Source of the DNA: an uncultured Bacillota bacterium
GTDB lineage: Bacteria > Bacillota_I > Bacilli_A > Erysipelotrichales > Erysipelotrichaceae
Length of the DNA stretch: 5,291 nucleotides
Reading direction: 5' to 3'
Assembly: GCA_900321955.1 (NCBI GenBank)
Contig: ONXX01000094.1
Location: 1-5,291, forward strand
In this document: one piece after another, positions 1 to 5,291 of the stretch
Position numbering within the stretch: the first letter of the stretch is position 1
Layout: each line of letters starts with the position of its first letter
The notes under the pieces: generated by a model
Seen by the model: the letters and a program-made list of their open reading frames with translations, nothing else
What the model was told of the DNA's origin: nothing
Databases searched by the model: none
Translations under genes and position numbers: made by a program

Positions 1-392
1 GCTGTCACTTCAAAGATGTCCGATGGACAAAAGAGAAGCTTCAAGATCAGATCGGAGAAGATAAACCCAAGCAAGGCCACTGCCAGAGAAAGGAAGAGGC
101 CGGTCAGAAGGGTGACGGCCAAGGTCCTTCGCAAGTCGTCCATGCGCTTGGCACCGAAGTGTTCGCTCATTAAGATACCGGCGCCGATACAGATACCGGA
201 GATGGACAGGATGACCAGATTCATGATCGGTGCGGCAATGCCCTCGGCAGCCAGAGCGTCGGGTCCGATGAAGCGGCCGGCGATGATCGAATCGATGGCG
301 TTGTAGGCCAGCTGCAGCCAGTTGGCCAACAGTAAAGGCAAGGCATAGCGCCACAAATGATCAAAGGGATTTCCCGAAGTCATATCACGCAT
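1..392 (-). CDS. MATE-family efflux transporter, N-terminal part (gene runs off the left edge)
   Basis: Integral membrane exporter of the MATE family, whose members expel drugs and other organic cations in exchange for Na+ or H+. Only 130 residues are in the window; the family is usually about 450 residues with 12 helices. The N-terminus MRDMTSGNPFDHLWRYALPL is followed by a stretch typical of the family (NWLQLAYNAIDSIIAGRFIG, residues 24-43, then DALAAEG). Hydrophobic segments lie at about residues 15-37, 48-72 and 90-113, fitting the first three helices. The loop SEHFGAKRMDDLRR (76-89) matches the usual cytoplasmic loop. I place the start at the ATG at 392-390 because AAAGGAGG sits 6 bases upstream; the in-frame ATG at 383 has no such site. 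It has its own extended -10 promoter and lies downstream of the terminator of the neighbouring PLP enzyme, so it is probably transcribed separately. Substrate cannot be told from the sequence. Confidence 0.9.
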   Translation of the reverse strand, partial: MRDMTSGNPFDHLWRYALPLLLANWLQLAYNAIDSIIAGRFIGPDALAAEGIAAPIMNLVILSISGICIGAGILMSEHFGAKRMDDLRRTLAVTLLTGLFLSLAVALLGFIFSDLILKLLFCPSDIFEVT

Positions 393-398
393 AAGGAG

Positions 399-442
399 CC
401 TCCTTTCCTGTCTGAGTCTTTTGTCATGTCCTAATTATAACA
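399..442 (-). promoter_or_regulatory. Extended -10 promoter and ribosome binding site of the MATE gene
   Basis: On the minus strand TGTTATAAT (442-434) is a perfect -10 box preceded by the TGn extension. No good -35 box is found 16-18 bases upstream, which is usual for extended -10 promoters. Transcription would start near 427, giving a leader of about 35 bases. The ribosome binding site AAAGGAGG is at 406-399, 6 bases before the ATG. Confidence 0.65.
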
Positions 443-462
443 AGTCAAGATAGGAAAAGCGG

Positions 463-489
463 AAAAGAAAAGGCCCCGTTAATGGGACC
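463..489 (-). terminator. Intrinsic terminator of the methionine gamma-lyase family gene
   Basis: On the minus strand GGTCCC (489-484), loop ATTAAC and GGGGCC (477-472) form a 6-bp GC-rich stem with one G-U pair, followed by TTTTCTTTT. It starts 23 bases after the TAG stop at 515-513. The plus strand has no T-run after the stem, so it works in the minus direction. It insulates the MATE gene from read-through. Confidence 0.85.
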
Positions 490-512
490 CTTAAGTCGTG
501 TGAAATAAAGTT

Positions 513-1769
513 CTAAATGCGGTGCTTCTTAGCCTTGCTTAAGGCCAACATGATCGAAAGCCGTCCGTATTCCAAGGACAAGCCGCCTTGCAGGTAAAGG
601 GTGTAAGGCTCTACGACTGGCGCATCGGCAGAAAGCTCGATGGTCGAACCCTGGGTGAAGGCACCGCAGGCCATGACCTCATCAAAGGGGTAACCCGGCA
701 TCGGTGCCGGTAAGACCTTGACAAAGGAATCGATCGGGGAAGATTCCTGAATGCCCTGGGTGAAGCTGACTAAGGAGTCCTTGTTGCCCAGTTCAACAGT
801 CTGGATAATGTCAGTACGCTTCTCGTTGTATTTTGGTGAGACGTTGGTGTAGCCGAGTTTTTCCATCATGTAGGCGGTATAGACGGCGGTCTTTAACGCC
901 TGTTTAACGGCGTGAGGGGCCATGAAGATGCCTTTGAAGAAATTGTTGTTCTGGTTGAAGTTGGCACCTAAGTCCTTGCCGATACCCGGCGCAGTCAGAC
1001 GATCCGCTGCCATTTCCACCAGGTCTTTTCTTCCGGCGATGTAGCCGCCACTGGAAGCGACGCCGCCGCCCAGGTTCTTCATTAAGGAACCGACGACCAG
1101 ATCGGCACCGACGTGACCGGCTTCTTTTTCTTCCACCAGTTCGCCATAGCAGTTGTCGATCATGATGATGACATCCTGGTTGACTTCCCGGATCTTTTGA
1201 ATGAGATGTTCGATCTTGTCCAGGGTCAAGGACAGGCGTTGTGAATAGCCGCGTGAGCGCTGGATTTCCACCAAGCGGACATCGTTTTTCTTTAAGCGTT
1301 CGACGATCTTTTCTTCATCGAATTCGTTGTCGATCAGGTCGATCTGTTCGTATCTGACGCCATGAGCTTTTAAGGATTGGCTGGAATCGCCGCAAAGGCC
1401 GATCATCTCCTGCAGGGAGTCATAAGGCATGCCGGTCAGAGAGATCATCGTATCGCCATGTTTCAACATGGCAGAAAAGGCCAGATACAAAGCGTTGGTA
1501 CCGGACATGATCTGCGGACGGACCAGGGCATCTTCGCAACCTAAGACCGTGGCAAAAATCTTTTCCAGTTTGTCGCGGCCGGCATCGTAATTGCCATAAC
1601 CGTTGATGTCGGCAAAATCGGTGTAGGAGACCTGGTTTTCAATGAAGGCGGAAAGGACCCGTTCGGAATTGATCAAGCAGATCCTGTCGAGTTCATCAAA
1701 GACGTCCTTGAGGTCTTCGTCGGCTTTTTTATTTAGTTCAAGTATTTCTGAATCAATCAAATCAATCAT
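513..1769 (-). CDS. Methionine gamma-lyase family PLP-dependent protein (YnbB-like, 'aluminum resistance protein' family)
   Basis: A complete 418-residue cytosolic PLP protein of the fold-type I (Cys/Met-metabolism) superfamily; the length is normal for the YnbB/aluminum-resistance family. Visible signatures: YGNYDAGRD (58-66), which is characteristic of this family; SGTNALYLA (89-97), the phosphate-binding region; IMIDNCYGE (202-210), with D205 as the expected partner of the pyridine nitrogen; and SLMKNLGGG (228-236), with K231 as the likely Schiff-base lysine. A Gly-rich SSGGYIAGR follows at 239-247. Databases name the family after methionine gamma-lyase, but the true substrate is poorly established, so the lyase reaction (methionine to methanethiol, 2-oxobutyrate and ammonia) is only a family-level suggestion. 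The ATG at 1769 is supported by GAAGGAG 5 bases upstream. In Bacillus subtilis the homologue ynbB lies between hflX and glnR; neither is next to it here, and the gene has its own terminator and a probable promoter, so it appears monocistronic. Confidence 0.93.
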   Translation of the reverse strand: MIDLIDSEILELNKKADEDLKDVFDELDRICLINSERVLSAFIENQVSYTDFADINGYGNYDAGRDKLEKIFATVLGCEDALVRPQIMSGTNALYLAFSAMLKHGDTMISLTGMPYDSLQEMIGLCGDSSQSLKAHGVRYEQIDLIDNEFDEEKIVERLKKNDVRLVEIQRSRGYSQRLSLTLDKIEHLIQKIREVNQDVIIMIDNCYGELVEEKEAGHVGADLVVGSLMKNLGGGVASSGGYIAGRKDLVEMAADRLTAPGIGKDLGANFNQNNNFFKGIFMAPHAVKQALKTAVYTAYMMEKLGYTNVSPKYNEKRTDIIQTVELGNKDSLVSFTQGIQESSPIDSFVKVLPAPMPGYPFDEVMACGAFTQGSTIELSADAPVVEPYTLYLQGGLSLEYGRLSIMLALSKAKKHRI

Positions 1770-1774
1770 AATGA

Positions 1775-1825
1775 CTCCTTCGCTGTAACAACAACATTAT
1801 AGCCGTTTCGCATTGAATGAAAAGA
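1775..1825 (-). promoter_or_regulatory. Probable promoter and ribosome binding site of the methionine gamma-lyase family gene
   Basis: A perfect TATAAT lies at 1801-1796 on the minus strand. The best -35 candidate, TTCTTT at 1825-1820 with an 18-base spacer, is weak. Transcription would begin near 1789, leaving a leader of only about 20 bases with GAAGGAG at 1781-1775. The promoter lies just beyond the U-tract of the upstream gene's terminator, supporting independent transcription. Confidence 0.5.
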
Positions 1826-1837
1826 ATGGCTTCAAAT

Positions 1838-1861
1838 AAAAACCCCTGCGCAAGGCAAGGG
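1838..1861 (-). terminator. Intrinsic terminator of the KAP-type NTPase gene
   Basis: On the minus strand CCCTTGC (1861-1855), loop CTTGC and GCAGGGG (1849-1843) form a 7-bp stem with one G-U pair, followed by TTTTTATTT. It begins 7 bases after the TAG stop at 1871-1869, a compact and convincing Rho-independent terminator. Confidence 0.88.
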
Positions 1862-1868
1862 CAATTTT

Positions 1869-2966
1869 CTAAGAAGCTTTTTTCTCAAGATAGGCATCCA
1901 GTTCTTTGTAGAAGTCTTCTTTTTCAAATCCACCGGTCTTGATCCATTCACGGACCGATGGGAAGAGAGCTTCTGATTTGAACTGCGGATAGAAGACGAC
2001 AACATCTTCGTCACTGAAACGGAAGAGGAGCTCATCGTTTATATAGAGACCATTACTGTGACAGAGGGAGTAAGAGACAAAAGAGGCAAGGATATCGTCG
2101 TAGTCTTTTGCGCCTTTACTTTCGATGTGGTGATAGAGACGATAGAAACTCTGCAAGGCAGAAATGAGGGTGAGCAGGTTGTGCTGCTTCTCATAGACAG
2201 CGCCTTTCTTTATTGAAACCGGTTCGTTGGTAAAAACATCGAGGATCAGTTCCTCGTGATCCAGCAGGTACTTGCCGTATTCCTTGCTTGGCCATTCTCT
2301 CTTGGTGATGATCTTATGAACGATCGCCCGGAAGTCCGGCCGGTAAAGGACGGTTTGCGAGATCGTCTTTTCTCTTAACATGTTCAATACGAAGAGATCG
2401 TCTTTCATGATACGCATCAGATATTTCATATTGGTGACGATAATCGTATTGAAGTGCTGGTTTTCACAGAATTCATTGACGACACCCAGCAGGTCGCTGA
2501 GTGAAACATTGCAGCGTTCCAGATCATCAAAGACCAGAATGGCTTTGCGTTCTCTGTGAAGTTTGATGTCTTCGTAATGCGGTTTGATATTGATGATGTC
2601 CGTGAGGTTCACGGAAGCGATGAAATCGGCCGTGGTACCGGCGATCGGGTTGGTGATCTTGAGCAGAGAATTGATGAACGAAAAGAAACCGCCTGTTCTC
2701 TTGGTTTCTTCTTTTCCTTTAATGAGACGGTCGGCAATCGGATAGCAGACCGAGATCCATTTGCGGCGCACTGCTTCGTTGACGGCACGGATATCGTTGA
2801 GTCCGAAAAGGGAGACACGCACGATGGCATAATCGAGGCCTAAGGCATCGACCAGGTCGTGTTCAATGACATGGGTCTTTCCCGATCCCCATTCACCGGT
2901 AAACAAGAGGGCACCGATCGGATCATCTTCTTTACAATAATGGACCAGTTCTTCAACATCATTCAT
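1869..2966 (-). CDS. KAP-type P-loop NTPase, stand-alone (365 residues)
   Basis: A STAND-class NTPase resembling the KAP family. In order: Walker A GEWGSGKT (24-31); a conserved strand VSLFGLNDI (51-59); a variable, partly hydrophobic insert at about 92-126; Walker B with the family signature ILVFDDLERC (143-152), D147 and D148 being the expected Mg/catalytic acids; a sensor-like strand TIIVTNM (174-180); and EKTISQTV (199-206), like the EK-IG-KT segment of relatives. The C-terminal ~155 residues look helical and carry no domain I recognise. There is no signal peptide or clear membrane helix. The start is the ATG at 2966, with AAGGAGG 9 bases upstream. A longer reading from TTG at 3005 would begin only a few bases after the predicted transcription start, without a ribosome binding site. 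Some KAP NTPases are tied to membrane assemblies or phage defence, but no partner gene is next to this one, so its role is unknown. It is monocistronic and diverges from the esterase gene. Confidence 0.82.
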   Translation of the reverse strand: MNDVEELVHYCKEDDPIGALLFTGEWGSGKTHVIEHDLVDALGLDYAIVRVSLFGLNDIRAVNEAVRRKWISVCYPIADRLIKGKEETKRTGGFFSFINSLLKITNPIAGTTADFIASVNLTDIINIKPHYEDIKLHRERKAILVFDDLERCNVSLSDLLGVVNEFCENQHFNTIIVTNMKYLMRIMKDDLFVLNMLREKTISQTVLYRPDFRAIVHKIITKREWPSKEYGKYLLDHEELILDVFTNEPVSIKKGAVYEKQHNLLTLISALQSFYRLYHHIESKGAKDYDDILASFVSYSLCHSNGLYINDELLFRFSDEDVVVFYPQFKSEALFPSVREWIKTGGFEKEDFYKELDAYLEKKAS

Positions 2967-2975
2967 AGATATGAA

Positions 2976-3025
2976 CCTCCTTAGATAAGCAGAGCGTTTT
3001 GACAATCTTTAACAAAATTATAGCA
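2976..3025 (-). promoter_or_regulatory. Extended -10 promoter and ribosome binding site of the KAP-type NTPase gene
   Basis: TGCTATAAT at 3025-3017 on the minus strand is a perfect -10 box with a TGn extension; no clear -35 box is seen. Transcription should start near 3010, giving a leader of about 44 bases that holds AAGGAGG (2982-2976), 9 bases from the ATG. This short leader argues against a TTG start at 3005. Confidence 0.65.
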
Positions 3026-3026
3026 T
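2999..3026 (+). promoter_or_regulatory. Candidate promoter of the esterase gene, overlapping the divergent NTPase promoter
   Basis: TTGACA at 2999-3004 is a perfect -35 box. A 16-base spacer leads to TAGCAT (3021-3026), which matches four of six -10 positions. Transcription would start near 3033, about 98 bases before the esterase ATG. The -10 region is shared with the minus-strand -10 box, so the two polymerases would compete. The weak -10 keeps confidence low. Confidence 0.4.
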
Positions 3027-3130
3027 CTGTGAAAAAAAGAGACCTGTCCCGTCCAAAAATGCAGCATCCCAGTTGAAAAGCAACAGAAGAGATGAGAAGA
3101 TGCAGACAGAAAAGTGAGGGAGGTAAACTT
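3027..3130 (+). other. Leader region of the esterase gene, with its ribosome binding site
   Basis: A non-coding stretch between the predicted transcription start and the esterase ATG. It ends in GGAGG (3119-3123), 7 bases before the ATG at 3131. An in-frame ATG at 3092 exists, but the ribosome binding site lies downstream of it and no such site precedes it, so it is not the likely start. Apart from the element at 3032-3059 and a minor GTTG-AAAAG-CAAC hairpin at about 3072-3084, no riboswitch-like fold is apparent by eye. Confidence 0.45.
3032..3059 (-). repeat. Possible dispersed-repeat tail or weak terminator-like element
   Basis: Read on the minus strand, five T's (3059-3055) lead into GGACGGGACAGGTCTC (3054-3039) and then seven T's (3038-3032). 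GGGA-CAGG-TCTC can form a short 4-bp hairpin before the T-run. The GGGACAGGTC core recalls intergenic repeats found near REP-associated (Y1) transposases in Firmicutes, but this is from memory and only one copy is seen here. Confidence 0.25.
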
Positions 3131-4690
3131 ATGTCCATCAGTATCAGGATCACAGCGAAATTCAAAGGCGAAATAAACGGCAGGCTTTTACTTTTTATCG
3201 ACCGTCCGGGTGAACACGAAGAAGAAATGTTATACAAACGCAGCGGTTTTGGGATGAAAGGCTGTCCGGTCTTCGGCGTCACTTTCTATGGTTTAAAAAG
3301 CGGTGATCTGATCGAACTGGATGAGCAGAAAGACAAGATCTTCGGTTCGCATTTTCCCTATGAAGCGATCCCCAAAGAGAAACTGGAGGTCCAGGCCTTC
3401 TTCATTCGCTATGAGAAATACGAACGCAGGGATGGCCACACCCTGTGGGGCATGAAGGATTACGGGGGCGGCGGCAACTTCGCCGAAAACCCCTACAACC
3501 TGTATTCTGATGTGAAGCTTGTTGATCTGGGCAAGAAGGATGTCGTGCTCAAGCTCGACAAACAGATCGAACCGACATACAAGTTAAAAGGAAGACAGGT
3601 CTATCAGCAGGGCAATTACCGCAATCACGGTCTGGTGAAATACTTCAAGATGAAGAGCGATCTCTTATCCGATTTCTGGGGCGAAGACATCTATATGGGT
3701 GCCAACATCCTCTTGCCGAAAAACTACGACAGAAACAAGAAGTATCCGATGATCTACTGCCTGGGTCATTTCCCCGGCAAGACCGCACCATTCCGGTATG
3801 GTATTGAATTAAGGGAAAGAGAAAAGGGTTTTACCGAGTATTGGAATTCCGGCAAGGCACCGGAGGTCATCTGCGTCAATTTCCGTCATGCGAATATGTT
3901 TTATGATGACTCCTACCTGGTCAACTCGGAAAACCTGGGTCCTTGGGGTGATGCCTTTGTCAAAGAGATCATTCCGGCAATCGAGGAGAAGTACGGCGGT
4001 ATCGGTGTCCCGGAAGGAAGGATCCTGACCGGCGGTTCGACCGGCGGCTGGATCGCGGTGGCCTTGCAGCTGTTTTATCCGGACTTCTTCGGCGGTAGCT
4101 GGCCGGGCTTTGCGGATTCCTTGGACTTCCATGGCTATCAGCTGGCTGATCTTTACAACGATGCCAATGTCTACAAGAGTGAGAACGGCTGGTGCAGTAT
4201 TGAGCGTCCGGGAGCCAGAGATGTCAGAGGCAATGTCTTGTGGACGATGCGTGATGAACATTACTATGAGCTGGCCATCGGCGGTGACCTGGCCCATGGC
4301 ATGGGGCAGTATGGCATCTATCAGGCGGCCTTCTCGCCGTGCGGGGAAGACGGTTATCCGCTCAATGCCTATGATCCGATCAGCGGTGAGGTCAATAAAG
4401 ACGTCGTCGCCTATTGGCACGACCACTATGATCTGACGGCCTATCTGGAAGAACACCATAAGGAGCTTGTCCCGAAGATCAAGGGAAAGTTCCATCTGCG
4501 GGCCGGGGACATGGATAACTTCTATCTCAATCTCGGCCATTACGCCTTTACGGATGTCTTAAAGAAGTATCGCTGCGGCGGCTACTCCGTCACCTTCCCG
4601 CGCATAGGTCACGATGGCAACATCACGATCATCGAAATGATGGAAGAGATGCGCAAACACCTGGATAAGGTCCTCTACAAGAAAAAATAA
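3131..4690 (+). CDS. Putative esterase, alpha/beta-hydrolase fold (519 residues)
   Basis: A probable cytoplasmic hydrolase of the putative-esterase (enterochelin esterase-like) superfamily; no signal peptide or membrane helix is seen. Residues 1 to about 170 form a beta-rich N-terminal region ending in NLYSDVKLV (about 123-131), as in the ~500-residue subgroup of this family. The catalytic part begins near LLSDFWGEDIYMGANILLPK (178-197), followed by the first core strand PMIYCLGHF (206-214). The nucleophile elbow is GGSTGG (301-306), with S303 as the likely nucleophile. DSLDFHGYQ (329-337), AGDMDNFYLN (458-467) and the GH of RIGHDGN (490-496) follow. A plausible triad is S303, D460 or D462, and H494, so the enzyme looks intact. 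The substrate is unknown; carbohydrate or other ester cleavage would be a guess. The ATG at 3131 is preferred to the in-frame ATG at 3092 because GGAGG lies 7 bases before it. It is followed directly by a terminator, so it is monocistronic. Confidence 0.85.
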   Translation: MSISIRITAKFKGEINGRLLLFIDRPGEHEEEMLYKRSGFGMKGCPVFGVTFYGLKSGDLIELDEQKDKIFGSHFPYEAIPKEKLEVQAFFIRYEKYERRDGHTLWGMKDYGGGGNFAENPYNLYSDVKLVDLGKKDVVLKLDKQIEPTYKLKGRQVYQQGNYRNHGLVKYFKMKSDLLSDFWGEDIYMGANILLPKNYDRNKKYPMIYCLGHFPGKTAPFRYGIELREREKGFTEYWNSGKAPEVICVNFRHANMFYDDSYLVNSENLGPWGDAFVKEIIPAIEEKYGGIGVPEGRILTGGSTGGWIAVALQLFYPDFFGGSWPGFADSLDFHGYQLADLYNDANVYKSENGWCSIERPGARDVRGNVLWTMRDEHYYELAIGGDLAHGMGQYGIYQAAFSPCGEDGYPLNAYDPISGEVNKDVVAYWHDHYDLTAYLEEHHKELVPKIKGKFHLRAGDMDNFYLNLGHYAFTDVLKKYRCGGYSVTFPRIGHDGNITIIEMMEEMRKHLDKVLYKKK

Positions 4691-4697
4691 GATAGGG

Positions 4698-4727
4698 AAA
4701 GGTCTTAGCGATAAGGCTTTTCTTTTT
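4698..4727 (+). terminator. Intrinsic terminator of the esterase gene
   Basis: AAAGGTCTTA (4698-4707), a GCGA tetraloop of the GNRA type, and TAAGGCTTTT (4712-4721) form a 10-bp stem with two G-U pairs, followed by C and TTTTT. It starts 7 bases after the TAA stop at 4688-4690. Confidence 0.88.
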
Positions 4728-4749
4728 GCAAGAATCATTCAATAAAATT

Positions 4750-4778
4750 AAAAATTTATCGAATAACGATAAATTTTT
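4750..4778 (+). repeat. Perfect 12-bp inverted repeat upstream of the -35 box; putative operator 1
   Basis: AAAAATTTATCG (4750-4761), a 5-base spacer AATAA and CGATAAATTTTT (4767-4778) are exact inverted copies. The inner TTATCG-N5-CGATAA (4756-4772) recurs with one change at 4812-4828. The outer arm ends one base before the TTGACA box. The dyad plus its repetition around a promoter suggests a dimeric repressor site. Confidence 0.7.
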
Positions 4779-4779
4779 G

Positions 4780-4807
4780 TTGACAAACGAAATGAATGCT
4801 CTATAAT
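4780..4807 (+). promoter_or_regulatory. Consensus sigma-A promoter of the DUF2975-like gene
   Basis: TTGACA (4780-4785), a 16-base spacer and TATAAT (4802-4807) match both consensus hexamers exactly. Transcription should start near 4814, leaving a leader of about 50 bases. Such a strong promoter bracketed by dyads is typical of tightly repressed genes. Confidence 0.88.
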
Positions 4808-4809
4808 GA

Positions 4810-4830
4810 AATTATCGATAAACGTTAATT
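4810..4830 (+). promoter_or_regulatory. Imperfect inverted repeat over the transcription start; putative operator 2
   Basis: AATTATCG (4810-4817), spacer ATAAA and CGTTAATT (4823-4830) are inverted copies with one mismatch. The core TTATCG-N5-CGTTAA has the same 6-5-6 layout as operator 1. The site also holds the perfect palindrome TTATCGATAA (4812-4821). Its centre is 56 bases from that of operator 1, and it covers the expected start of transcription. Confidence 0.65.
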
Positions 4831-4864
4831 AATTGATGTCGATGATAAAAAAGGAGACAAAAAA

Positions 4865-5291
4865 ATGAATAAAGAAAAGATGATGAAAACCGCAAAGATC
4901 TTTGACCGTATCTTAAAGATCATGGAGTACTTCATGTATGTATCTGCCGGACTGATGATCGTTTCGGCGGTATTGCTCCTATTCGTACCGAGTATCTCGG
5001 ATACGATGATCGATTCGACCAGTGTGGAGTTTGGCAATGTGCAGGTCTTCCTGAATGAAGGCTACGGCGACTTTATCAAGCTGTCCAAGGGAAGACTCTA
5101 TGGGGTGATGGCAGCCGGCTTTATCACCGTTGCGACGATCGCTTACGGATTGAGGATCGGCAGGCAGATCCTTGCCCCGATGTGCAAGGGCGATCCGTTC
5201 AACGTTTCCGTCGCTGAAAAGCTGCGCGTTCTAGCCATCGTGGTCATGGCGTCCGGCGTCATCACATCCTTTGTCCAGGCTTATACCGGTT
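4865..5291 (+). CDS. DUF2975-like membrane protein, N-terminal part (gene runs off the right edge)
   Basis: The first 142 residues of a small integral membrane protein. Hydrophobic helices are expected at about 22-42, 77-97 and 121-141. Between the second and third lies GDPFNVSVAEKLRVLA (109-124), which resembles the conserved GNPF...N..RLR.I segment of DUF2975 proteins. Function is unknown for that family. The ATG at 4865 is set by AAGGAG (4851-4856), 8 bases upstream. Family relatives of about 160-200 residues are common, so most of the protein is probably here. In many Firmicutes such genes are followed by a small Cro/CI-type helix-turn-helix gene; if one lies just to the right, it would be the natural candidate for binding the dyads at this promoter. 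DUF2975 membership rests on one motif and the helix layout, so it could be an unrelated membrane protein. Confidence 0.75.
   Translation, partial: MNKEKMMKTAKIFDRILKIMEYFMYVSAGLMIVSAVLLLFVPSISDTMIDSTSVEFGNVQVFLNEGYGDFIKLSKGRLYGVMAAGFITVATIAYGLRIGRQILAPMCKGDPFNVSVAEKLRVLAIVVMASGVITSFVQAYTG

Noticed and set aside
16..306. Open frames on the plus strand and in another minus frame across the MATE gene
   Set aside because: The third frame gives a clear MATE N-terminus with a strong ribosome binding site and promoter; the others show no family resemblance.
3073..3100. A downstream esterase promoter starting with TTGAAA at 3074
   Set aside because: No acceptable -10 box is found 16-18 bases downstream.
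3092..3130. Upstream ATG at 3092 as the esterase start
   Set aside because: The ribosome binding site GGAGG at 3119-3123 points to the ATG at 3131; the 13 extra residues are charged and not a signal peptide.
3809..4540. A 243-codon open frame on the minus strand, antisense to the esterase
   Set aside because: It lies wholly inside a well-supported esterase gene, has no recognisable domain, and its open frame is explained by the base composition of the real gene.
1869..4690. NTPase plus esterase as a two-gene defence system
   Set aside because: They are divergently transcribed, and the esterase has no feature of known effectors such as a patatin, TIR or nuclease domain; there is no positive evidence beyond adjacency.
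4750..4778. The perfect AT-rich inverted repeat as a second terminator of the esterase
   Set aside because: The stem is almost all A-T, a strong terminator already lies at 4698-4727, and the core recurs across the promoter, which favours an operator.

Overview
The window looks like chromosomal DNA of a low-to-mid GC Bacillota, possibly the Erysipelotrichia. Starts carry strong AAGGAGG-type ribosome binding sites, the promoters have TATAAT -10 boxes (two of the extended TGn type), and short stem-loop/U-tract terminators close the genes. The proteins are also of Firmicute type: a MATE exporter, a YnbB-like PLP protein and a DUF2975-like membrane protein. The order-level guess is an impression, not something the sequence proves.

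Layout, left to right. (1) Positions 1-392, minus strand: N-terminal 130 residues of a MATE-family efflux transporter, running off the left edge. (2) 513-1769, minus: a complete 'methionine gamma-lyase family' PLP enzyme (YnbB-like). (3) 1869-2966, minus: a 365-residue stand-alone KAP-type P-loop NTPase. (4) 3131-4690, plus: a 519-residue alpha/beta-hydrolase-fold putative esterase. (5) 4865 to the right edge, plus: the first 142 residues of a DUF2975-like three-or-more-helix membrane protein.

The genes look like separate transcription units rather than one operon. Genes 2, 3 and 4 each end in an intrinsic terminator, and each of the five has a promoter candidate, ranging from perfect consensus (gene 5) to weak (genes 2 and 4). 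Genes 3 and 4 diverge from a ~165-base intergenic region where a plus-strand TTGACA box and a minus-strand extended -10 box lie almost on top of each other.

The most informative regulatory signal is upstream of gene 5. A consensus sigma-A promoter (TTGACA-N16-TATAAT) is bracketed by two related inverted repeats of the form TTATCG-N5-CGWTAA, the pattern expected for a repressed promoter with two operators. The genes do not form an obvious pathway together. No RNA gene, CRISPR array, complete mobile element or multi-gene defence cassette is visible.
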